Positions 54,150 through 64,000 of a DNA stretch of 64,000 bases are shown here, piece after piece. How positions within the stretch are numbered: position 1 is the first letter of the stretch; each line of letters starts with the position of its first letter. Source of the stretch: Antedon mediterranea (Eukaryota > Echinodermata > Crinoidea > Comatulida > Antedonidae). Both the position numbers and the translations under genes were made by a program. The DNA lies in the NCBI RefSeq assembly GCF_964355755.1, contig NC_092670.1, positions 34,955,795 through 35,019,794 of the forward strand, read 5' to 3'. The notes under the pieces are model-generated. The model was given only the letters and a program-made list of their open reading frames with translations. It was not told the origin of the DNA and made no database searches.

Positions 54150-57100
54150 CTGTGGTGATATCGGCAGATGAGCATACGGAAATAGGCTGGCTGTAATCTA
54201 TTATAAGAAAAATAGCCAAATGTAATAATAATGTTATAAAAGATGATATTTTATCTGCTGTTATCTCGGCAAAAATTAACAAAATAACCAATTTTTTTGG
54301 TAAACAAATATGTTTTTTTTAATATTTCATAGAATTATGAGAAAAAAAATCTTCAAATATCTCTATGCTTTGCTGGTCTTGTGTCATATAAAGTGATTTT
54401 TTAAAAAAAATAATAAAAAAATAATATCTAGTAAGGGAGAAAACTGGTCAGATCTTTTGTCTATTTTTGGTTAAAAGTCTATTAATATGCAAATTAGATG
54501 ATCTTTGACCTCAACATTTACCTAAAAATGTTTGTTTCGCTGTGATCGATGTTAGTACCAAGTATGCACCCTATTTTTCATTTTTTTAAAATTCAGGGGT
54601 AGAGGCTAGCTTTCCGTCTAAAGCACAGATTTTCCTGTTAACAACATTCTTCATCATATACTGATCTGCTAATTCTATGAAAAGCAATTTGCTATTCCTT
54701 TCCATAGACATGATCTATCTTTATATCTGTGTTTTTTTTTGTTTATGTTTATGAAGAGATAAACAAATCTGCTAGAGTTATTGAAATAGCGTCGTATAAA
54801 AAAAAAAATTCTTACGTTTTTCACAAATAGCTATTGCTTTTAATTTACAATTTGTATTATTCCATTTTCCAGATTTCCAGATTATGACAGTGCAGTGCTG
54901 GTCTGTTCCATGATCGGGCTTATTTATATGCCAGTCTAGTATAAATAATTACAATAATTACAATAAGATTAAAATAATTGCAATAATTATTTTAAAAAAT
55001 ACACAGTTTATCTGTTATTTAAAAAAAAAAGCTTTTATGGCCAAATATGAAAATATGTTCTCTGGTCTATCCGTCTGGCATTTGTATCAGAGGGAGAGAA
55101 TTTGTTTTGTTTTGTTTTTTGTTATTCAAAATGGACAAATTCGACAAATACCACGACGATTACCAATTATTATGTGTGTTTTAAGTTTTTTTAATGATTT
55201 TAGTAAGAATATCTGAATAATTTGTAAATGAATTTGTAATGTATATCTTTTGTATATATAAGCATAGAAATTAAGTCTAAACCTTCCGGTGATATACTGA
55301 AGTTTAATTAATTAATTTGAAACGATAAGATGAGGAAATCTGTGAGAATGAGAAAAACCTTCAACCGAGATTAGAACCTGGAACCTTCTGCTTGATATGT
55401 AGATGTCTTAACCATTAGATCGGATAGCAACTCTAAAATTCTCGGCGTGGTACGGCGGAACAGCACTAGTCCCTTAATTGCCCTCATCTATATCATTCTT
55501 ATATACTTGTAATAACTGCAATTTAGCCTCTTTAGCTACAAATGCTACAAACGGCATGGTGTTTGATTTTGAAATAAAGTGATATATAAAAAGGCCTAAA
55601 TGATGGCTTATTACTAATTTTTTCATTTATGTACACATCTATATATTATACTGTATAATGCCATTGTTGAACAAATAAATGTTTTTTGAATTGAATTGAG
55701 TTGAATTGAATACTCACGCAAAAATGAAGATTTTAAGGACAGGTATTGTGAACTTAATTATGATCTTTTTTATGTTGAAACTAGATTTTAAATAATATTT
55801 TTTTTTCAGTAAGCCTATATAACCTTTTAAATGTTTGTATGATTCGATATTAATGGACCCAATTGTACACACGTTTTCAACTTTTCTGACTATTTGTGTA
55901 TCTGTATATGATCTAAAATAATGTAAAAAGGTTATTTTTTCAGATATTAATGGACCCAATTAAAAACACGTTTTGAACTTTTCAGAATATGTTTATGTAG
56001 GCCTATACATGTTCTAGTAATATATAAATTGTTTAAAATATGAATCATGAGATGTGTAAATAACTGTAGAATGGCAAACAATAAAATAAAAATCTAGATA
56101 AAACTAGATAATTTGATGATTAAGTTTACAATGGAGCAAAGATATGTTATCGTAAATTAGTATAAGGTATATGAATAGATGTATATCGGTACATACATGT
56201 TTTCTACATTCCCATACTGCAAATAGTTTGGTTATGATTCGTAGCATGTTGCAAACCGAATACGTAATTATATAATTATGATGAATTAGATTAGATGTAT
56301 AAATGTAAAAAACATAATGAATGAAACAATTTTAATGACGATGAAATAAAAGTGGGAAAACCACAAAAGACCAAAAAAAGTGCTAACACTGAAAATATGA
56401 CAAAGGTAAATTACTTTCAAATGTTGATTCTTCATCCGTGATGTTTCCTGCAGACCAAAGGAATGTTCCTTCAGTTTGAATATCGTCATAACCAATCCAA
56501 GCATTTTCCAGTGAAACTATGTTGTTTAAGATCCAGTCATTTTCTTCTTGACACGAAATAATCGCAAGATATCCTCCATACACATCTTGACAAAAAGTAC
56601 CACCTTCTTGATACGTCACCGATGACGTTGACTTCCCATAACAACTTGAAAACCTGATATTGGGAATCATACCTTCAGGACAGTCTGTGGAATACACATT
56701 GCTTTAAGGCTAGGCAATCTATCTAAAAAACAGCCCAAAGTGAAACAAATCGCAAACCATGGTCACATATGATGAGGCGATCAATGATAGATTGCCTAAC
56801 CTATTTATATTTTATAGAATTAACAATACGTTATATGTGTTTCAGTTGCAGTTCCGCTTTTTTTTTTAATCAACCTTAATCTTTCATGTTTTGGGGAACA
56901 ATACAACTTTAACCTAAAGTATAGTTTGTATTTTTTTCATCAGTATTTTTTTTCATTTTCATCCGTTTTTGATGTTGTATTGTTTTATGTTTCAAACCTG
57001 TTAGTGGCGGTATTTATCGCTGTTGGTTTTGATTGAATAAAATAAATAAAATAAAATTTGTAAATAAAAAAAAAATTATGGACACGACTATCGTTTTGAT

Positions 57101-60100
57101 TGGTAGAAATGAAAACTTTAAGCCCGGCCACTTACATGAAACCTTAGCTGTGAATGAACACGCAGCAGACGGATTTCCTGCCCTGTCATGCGCAGTATAC
57201 GTAATGTTAACAGACGTGCTCCTTTCTTCCTCAAGCATATGAATGACGTAACCAGGTGAATGCGATGCATCGACAGATACTACGCATTCATTGTCTTCCC
57301 ATGTAGGTGGTGTCCACGTCACTTCCGCTGACGTTTCATTCAAAGGTATAATTACCTGAAAGTCTTCTGGACAAGTAGACCCGTATGTTGGTTTAACCGT
57401 ATCGTGAACTGAATTAATTAAAATACATTTTTCATTTACTAAATAATATCTTTTATTTTCACAGTTTTCGGATTTTTGGCCGGGTTCATAGCAACTGATT
57501 TATTATTTTATGGTTTAAAGGACAATAGAGAGATAAAGTCATCCCGTATGTTTAAAACACCATATATACATAGAATACATTTTTGGCATTACTTTTAATT
57601 CGTTTTGGGGAATAAGAAAAATGTACATTCTTAAATTAAAACAAACCTGAAAACTTCAATTCAACCAAGGTTCGATTTTATTCAACTCATTCATTATTGT
57701 TTTGGTCAAACTAACACGTTTTTAGTATTAATCAATACTTTGAATTATGGATTAGGCCTACAATTGGTGTTAATATTATAATACAGGTGTAAGAATACTA
57801 CTCTTCTACTTACATTTTTCACAAATATAATTTATCCGTTCGCTACATGGAAAAATGTTCCACCACCGATCAATGAAGGGAATAAAATAAACACACTTCT
57901 CTTCTTCAGTTGTAATAGATTCACCAGGAAGAAAATCTATTACAATAATATAAATAAAATAAAACAAAATAATACAAAATTGTATTTGGTTCAGGATTTT
58001 GATTGATAAGTGGATTTAGGGCCGATGATGGGTGGATTTAGGGCCGATGATGGGTGGATTTAGGGCCGATGATGGGTGGATTTGGGGCCGATGATGTGTG
58101 GATTTAGGGCCGATGATGGGTGGATTTAGGGCCGATGATGGGTGGATTTGGGGCCGATGATGGGTGGATTTAGGGCCGATGATGGGTGGATTTAGGGCCA
58201 ATAATGGGTGGATTTGGGGCCGATGATGTGTGGATTTAGGGCCGATGATGAGGGCCTCATGAGATTATTTCGAATAATATTACCGTACCTATTTTGAGTG
58301 GTAAATCTTGTTTCTGACGCAACGCAAGTAATTTGACCAATGACGCGATGGATCATCCATAAAACTGAATGATTGGTGCTTTACGATATAAATTTAATCA
58401 GCAGAGAAGACTAAAATGTTACTATTCCCTGATTAAATCAAACCAATGATTATATATAAATACAATAATACAAGCAAAAAATATGAATAAACATGTTTAT
58501 AAAAGATGCACATATTTAATTTATTTCCATTTTCAGGATGTAGACATGCTATTCAAAATGATGATTTTCCTGGTGGTGTGATTATAGATAAATCAATACG
58601 ACGTACTTGTATAGTTTGAACATTCACCGCCAGATTGAACCCAGACCATGTCACCTTCTACCTTCAAACCTATCCAGAACGGATAATCTATAATAGGCCT
58701 ATATAGACTATTAAGAAAATCGTTTTCCACTTGATTCTTTACCACAACCAGATCAGCTCCAAGACTGATACAGTGTTCCCGGGCATCATACCAGTTTTTA
58801 AACGACACCACGTATTTATAACAACTATCGTTGTACGGAATCCAACTGTTATTACACCGTGCCTCTTCGAATACTGAAAAATATAATTTGATTGCTTTAA
58901 AGGCCGATACACACTGAACAATCTACACACGAATCAACGTACGCGGCAAGCGTCAAATCGAACCGTAATTTTGACGCGACGAACTATTTCAGTGTGAACA
59001 TAAAAGCGAATGTGACGATCTGTTGGCGCCAATCGATTTTAAACATCAACGCGATGAATTCGAATATTTTGCGAAGTCTAGATCTCCGCTAGAGTTGTTC
59101 CATCAGGAAGTTGAAGCTCGAGTTGCTTCGATTTGCGCGTCGCTTCGGGTGTGAATGCTCAGTGGTAACCGGCCTTTATAAAAATGTATTTCATTGTTTT
59201 AATACAGAATACACAAAAATGAATTTTCAAGAGAATGACACATGGAAGTCGTTACTCACATGCTCGTACTGTAAATGAACAAGTTGACGGATTCCCTGCT
59301 CTGTCATGCGCAGTATATGTAACGTTAATATATGCACTTCTTTCATCTTCAGGTACAGTTATGACGTAACCAGGTGAATGCGATGCCTCGACAGATACCA
59401 CACCTTCATTGTCTTCCAGAGGTCCCAACTTGGGAAAGTCCATTCGCAGGAGATTTTGTCGTGAACCACATTCAATTCGTCGGGGCGTCAAAGTCAACAC
59501 GCGGGGAATCGAAAATCAACACGCGTGTCGTTTACGTCTCCTAATTAACTAAATATGTTACATACAGTATATACCATATTTACACATAAGTTGGTTTAAT
59601 TTTTACATAGGTTTATCCATCATTATTTTTACATTCTTATTTTTTTTATGGACACATCCTCAGTACAAAGAAAGAATTTTAAAAATATATACAGTATTTT
59701 AACTAAAATTCAGTATATAAAATAATTTAACTTAATTACATAATGTACAATATTTACACATGATAGTATTGCCCAATAGAATTTACTCATTTTTTTTAGC
59801 TTTTAGGCACAGGCCTAGGCCTAGCATAGGGCTTCTACTAGGCCCTAGCTAGCTACCATTTTAAAACCCAAAAACAATCGAAATAAACTATTCCAAATCC
59901 GTCTTATGCTACATTTACGCGAGTTAACATATTATTTCAGATGAAAAACATTGAGTTTTATATTGTTTTATCCATACGTAATTACACTGGCATTAAAGAT
60001 ATAACATTAAAATGTAGGCCGTTTATGAGCTATTTCGCCGATTTCTTATCGCTGGGAAATTCCCCACCATTGACATCGATCGAGGAGTAGGCTTAGGCTA

Positions 60101-61859
60101 GAATAAATAGAGGCCTAGCGTGCGTGCCGGAACGGGTGGATTATTGCTATATAAATAACAAGTTTGAACACAAGAGCTTACGACAATCTTAGGTAAATTT
60201 TTATTAAACGTAAGCCTACTTGCTTGGCGAATCCATATGCCTTTTAAATCATTTTAACATGTTCGTATTATCGGATTGTACAGTAAAACCAAATAAAACA
60301 CCGCCTCTACAACCTCGTGCGATGTGCGATCTGTTGTTCTTTGCAGCGGATCAACATTGGTAGAGTCCATTAATTATGAGGGTGTTTAACAATGTAATAA
60401 CTATTAAAAACGTGTCTCAACCACTGTGTAATCAAAGCGTTTATTTAGTTAAAACTTGGATCCTCCCAAAATTGATAATCGCGTATTCCGGTTACCACGT
60501 GATTATTGATTCACGGTTGGTTGCACGCTTCTTTTTTTTTCTACGTCCGGCGTGTAGTACCGTGCATGTTTATATTATTGTTACGGTTTAACAAAGGCAG
60601 TGCATACAAATAAAAATACAATAATAGACCACGGAGACTGCATGAATAGACATTGTTTCAACATCCTGCCTCACTTTTGTATTGACTATTGTTGACCTGG
60701 GCTGAGCCTGGGTGTAACCGTAAATCAATTTGGCCAAAAATATGGGGAAATTTGAAAATGCGGTAAAAAAATCAAAATGCGGTAGAAAACGTCGAGATAG
60801 CGGTAGCGCGGTAGATGGGTAGTAAAAGCGGTAGACTACCGCGAGTAGCGGTAGACTTGGGACCCCTGGTCTTCCCAACTAGGTGGTGTCCACGTCACTT
60901 CCGATGATGTGTCAGAAGATAAAAGATTGACCTCAATGTTTTCTGGGCAAGTTGACCCAAATGTTGGCGCTATCGTGTCTTCCAGAACTAAATAAAATTA
61001 TTAAAGGTTCTAACGTTGGTAGTAGTCATTATTTATTTAAAAACCTATTTATCAGGTATAGATATTGCACCTGTTTAACATGGCCCTCCTGCTAGATAGA
61101 ATAACTTAAACAATATTTATAAAAAGACATTAAAAACTTACAATAAAAACCAATAAAACTTTAAAATCACAATACACAGAAAGAAAATATTTACAATGTA
61201 TTAATAAGGAGTTAAAAAATTAAAGGGGAAAAACTGGATTTAAGCAAAATGGTAATGTAGTGAGAATTTACTTTGAAAAAGATACAAACAAAAGATCGTC
61301 AAACTGTATTCAAAATACAACCTTAAATCATCATTATCATCGTCATTATTATTACTATTATTATAGATAGGTTATTGATATTAATTTCAATAATTTGACA
61401 AAATAACAAATCCCTTGATGCCGATGATATAAAAATGAGTCTGTATTTTAAGAACATTTTCGTTGACAGGTTGACAAATGTACAACCCAATTAATTGATT
61501 GATTGAGTTTTTTAAGTAATGATGCAGATTTAAGTAGTTCCTACCTAAATAATAGTAAGTAGTGCGAGTCATACCACCGGTACTGTACTTACATGCTATC
61601 GCAGTGAAAGAACACGTGGCTGGATTCCTCACTCTGTAATGCGCAGTATACGTAACGTTAATATACGCACTTCTTTCATCTTCAGGTACAGTTATGACGT
61701 AACCAGGTGAATGAGACGAAGTAACAGATACTACGCATTCGTTGTCTTCCCAAGTAGGCATTGTCCACGTCACTTCCGCTGACGTTTCATTAGAAGGTAT
61801 GATGACTTCAAAGTTTTCAGGACAAGTTGATCCGTTTGTTGGTGCTACTCCATCTGGAA
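54150..61859 (-). CDS. Array D: HYR-HYR(broken)-CTLD-HYR-CTLD-linker exons
   Basis: Exons 61859-61593 (HYR), 60987-60869 plus 59416-59260 (HYR interrupted by a mobile element), 58873-58607 and 57936-57814 (CTLD), 57408-57136 (HYR), 56684-56415 and 54935-54816 (CTLD), 54197-54150 (short linker). All are phase 1 at module borders. The HYR modules share DNECVVSV, SHSPGYVI and VNITYTAHDRAGNP. Order and exon sizes repeat array C, so C and D are a segmental duplicate. No signal exon is visible; the 5' end probably lies beyond 64,000 or is lost. Given the interruption the locus may be a pseudogene or may skip the broken exon. Confidence 0.65.
55340..55500 (-). mobile_element. tRNA-derived SINE-like fragment
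   Basis: The minus strand reads GAGTTGCTATCCGATCTAAT (A-box-like), then CCAGGTTCTAATCTCGG (B-box-like). It is followed at 55,630-55,715 on the plus strand by a LINE-type tail (AACAAATAAATG, then GAATTGAATTGAG units). Confidence 0.45.
58010..58252 (+). repeat. 22-bp tandem repeat, about 11 copies
   Basis: Unit GTGGATTTAGGGCCGATGAT plus GG, with few variants (TTTGGGG, GATGTG). It lies in the intron between the two halves of a CTLD in array D. The minus-strand ORF over it is purely repeat-encoded. Confidence 0.9.
58908..59180. mobile_element. MITE with AAAGGCCG ends
   Basis: TTTAAAGGCCGATACACACT on the left is answered by GGTAACCGGCCTTTATAAA on the right. Inside are CG-rich blocks with partial complementarity (GCGTCAAATCGAACCG versus TCGATTTGCGCGTCGC). 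It lies in an intron of array D. Confidence 0.6.
59417..60868. mobile_element. hAT-like non-autonomous element inside a HYR exon
   Basis: The left end CAGAGGTCCCAACTTGGGA is answered by the right end GACTTGGGACCCCTG, inverted ends of the CAGGGGTCCC type common in hAT elements. The flanks carry the direct repeat GTCTTC (59,411-59,416 and 60,869-60,874), or 7 bases if the shared C is counted. Removing the element and one flank copy leaves a 270-base exon, equal to the intact HYR exon of array C. No transposase ORF is visible in the 1,452 bases. The duplication is shorter than the usual 8 bp. Confidence 0.75.
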
Positions 61860-61984
61860 CTAAAAACGTTAAATGAATATGAATAATCTGAAATCAACCT
61901 GAACAATTGTCTAATTTTTAAATGTACATGTCAAAAAGAAAATGTAATAATTGAAAACAGCTTCGTAATATAATAAGGTAACAA

Positions 61985-62260
61985 TAAGGTAATAAGGTCC
62001 CTGTACTTAACAGTGCACGTTAAAGAACTTGGTACAGACAAGCAAGTGTGATAGGCATGGGTTCGAGGTTATCTGTACCATACTAATTGCATCCTTAGGC
62101 AAGATGCTTTACTCTCATTGCCTAATCTGGTAGGCGCTGCACTAAAAAAATTATAAACAAAGTATTCGAAAAGAGTAGGGGATCGTCTCCCGGTGTGTTG
62201 ATCTGGTAGGCGCTGCACTGCCGGTTGCCATGGGTTCGTAGAGGGCCTAATCCGAATTTC
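61985..62260 (+). repeat. SINE-like repeat
   Basis: GTGCACGTTAAAGAACTTGG and CTGGTAGGCGCTGCACT (twice, 62,127 and 62,204) are words of dispersed invertebrate repeats. GGGTTCGAGG near 62,058 is B-box-like. Boundaries are uncertain. Confidence 0.4.
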
Positions 62261-62279
62261 CTCAGTTTCCAGTTAAACA

Positions 62280-62990
62280 TGAGGACCAGTAATAATACAT
62301 TAAACATTTAGGTATAATGGAAATAATAACTGTACTAGTAGTTACTAAAAAGTTATGTAAGAATGTAAGTTTAGGCATAACTCATAATTGTAACACAGCT
62401 GCTATGATAATATACTATATATGAAATAATGCTAAACATAAAGTCATACCTATAAGACCATACATCTTAAAACTAGACAACAAACACTATACTAAAACCA
62501 ATATATGATAGAAATAAATGTATAAATGTTTAAAAAATAGACTAAAACACGCGGTCAAACATAAAAGTAAACAAACAAAATATAAATGGCCAACATAGTA
62601 AGAACAGAATTTTAAAGTTTAGAAATAGTGGAATGAAAGAAATGTAATACAATGCCAAAACATAGAATGTATCATATAATATAGAAACTATGTTAAACTG
62701 ATTCGTGAATGTAAATAGGTTTATTAATGTGTGTATGGGTGTAATATAAGGTCCAAAAAAAAAAAAAAAACATACAAATTGTGTGTACTGAATTAAAATT
62801 TAATAAAACAAACAATTTGCTCTAAATGTAAAATGAATCAAACCAAAATGAATACATTTCTTAATATAGAGGTAAATTTAAATGGTAAATAGTCGTACTT
62901 TTAAAATAACTTGCAATAACCATAAAATGTACGTTTTTAAAGCATACTTTTACTACATCGATTTTATGTACGTGTATAGATATAGTATGT
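62280..62990. other. No gene seen
   Basis: Very AT-rich sequence upstream of array D, with a poly-A run at about 62,756-62,770. No ORF or exon recognised. Confidence 0.4.
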
Positions 62991-62996
62991 TCTGGC

Positions 62997-63066
62997 CTCA
63001 CAGAGAACGGCTGACCAAGACAGAGAACGGCTGACCAAGACAGAGAACGGCTGACCAAGACAGATA
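62997..63066 (+). repeat. 20-bp tandem repeat, three and a half copies
   Basis: Unit CAGAGAACGGCTGACCAAGA, perfect. The short minus-strand ORFs here are repeat artefacts. Confidence 0.85.
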
Positions 63067-63768
63067 ACCACACCGGTTACAATACAACACGAACACAGCC
63101 CTTTGGATCCGTACAATTCAATATGTAAAGCTGTTATATGGTAACTGAAACAACAAAAATAACAAATGTGTAAACAATAAAGCACGGGAGCCAAGCCCAT
63201 CGGGCACACACTATGCGCAAATCCCGGCTAAGTGAAATGTTACCTACAAAAGTACCACGCCAGCCAATGCCGGCGAGAAAGCTATTATAATTATAATAGG
63301 CCTGTACTATGTACTGTAATATGTACTAAGATAATAACGTAGTAATATCAAGATCAGTTTTAGGTTAAGTTAATTCAGTATATTGTAATACATTATTATA
63401 AACTTAGCTACTTACAACAACTGTAAATGCACCAGCATCGCACGATACAATCCCTAGCATGACGAATGATTCGTCAACCTAGAACTACGTATATACAACG
63501 AGTCATTCGGGCGCTAAAATACTATTCAAATGGACCACGCTGTACGGCGGCAGGTGCGCTAAGCTCAGCTGGCACACGCCCGTTTGGTATACAAAGGATG
63601 CCACTACTTATGAAATTACATGAAAAACATATTAATAATTGAACTAAAATTCTGCTTCTTAAAAGGAATGAACATGATATTTCACACCGTACAATCCTTC
63701 ACTCCATATCTTCTACCGGAATCAGTAACACCAGTTCATGGCTTGGTCTAGAAAGCAGCTTGGTTGAA

Positions 63769-63990
63769 TTATCTCGGCTCACTTTCAATTTCACCTTCGA
63801 CACCAATTATCACTACTTTTAAGAGTGCTCGTGACTCTTGCCATGGCCAATTATTGCGATGACGTGCCTTTTCCGTCAGACATCGTCTTACACGATGCCA
63901 TTTCTTTCTACTGTGTAGAAGGAGAAAATATTTGTTCTTCCACCTGGACCAAAACGTATCGGCCAGGCATTGCACCATCCGCCATTACTT
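63769..63990 (-). pseudogene. BEL/Pao-like retrotransposon integrase C-terminus, fragment
   Basis: The minus frame encodes WRMVQCLADTFWSRW, KNKYFLLLHSRKKWH and RHRNNWPWQ. This order matches the conserved C-terminal part of BEL/Pao Pol polyproteins (LADxFWxRWxxEYL, then RNxWPxG). A stop (TAA) lies just before this segment and the following frame ends after about 30 residues, so it is a remnant. The element probably extends past 64,000. Confidence 0.6.
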
Positions 63991-64000
63991 TCCAACTAAG

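Noticed and set aside
58010-58252. 61-codon proline-rich repeat ORF on the minus strand
   Set aside because: It is wholly encoded by the 22-bp tandem repeat and lies in an intron; no sign of a real gene.

Overview
The window looks like AT-rich genomic DNA of a marine invertebrate deuterostome, most likely an echinoderm. The reasons are intron-rich genes, the frequent short word TAGGCCTAC, HYR, C-type lectin, discoidin and kringle domains fused to adhesion-GPCR parts, and many foldback and MITE-type elements. The species assignment is an inference. All host genes I can support lie on the minus strand. Exon edges were placed by hand from GT/AG sites, reading phase and domain homology.

Layout. 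1-14,400 is repeat-dominated with no convincing host gene. It contains a foldback element (2,450-7,691, 5-bp target duplication) that carries a nested non-LTR retrotransposon with an open 1,092-codon ORF, a CRE-containing repeat set (9,410-10,510), and two MITEs. 14,447-29,277 is adhesion-GPCR gene A: signal peptide, C-type lectin (CTLD), EGF, kringle, three HYR domains, GAIN/GPS and 7TM. Its twenty exons join in phase for about 1,052 codons through TM7. Its introns hold C-rich inverted satellites and a Mutator-like foldback with a perfect 9-bp target duplication. Upstream of gene A, 30,919-35,905 holds further signal-peptide exons (one with its ATG changed to ACG), another CTLD and two discoidin (F5/8 type C) domains. 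All of these modules start and end in phase 1. 39,067-48,630 is paralogous adhesion-GPCR gene B: signal peptide, CTLD, GAIN/GPS and 7TM, with near-identical exon lengths. Further upstream, 49,345-52,945 (set C) and 54,150-61,859 (set D) are two related HYR/CTLD exon arrays, again all phase 1. One HYR exon of set D is broken by a hAT-like insertion.

How the parts relate. In both receptor loci one conserved GAIN-GPS-7TM core sits downstream of several lectin, discoidin or HYR exon modules. Several of these modules are headed by their own signal-peptide exon, and all share splice phase 1. The sequence is therefore compatible with alternative promoters or first exons supplying different extracellular recognition domains to one receptor core, or with a young cluster of separate secreted lectins next to receptors. 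RNA evidence would separate the two. A tandem duplication breakpoint inside a lectin exon (about 32,698) and a block gained or lost in an intron show how the modules were shuffled.
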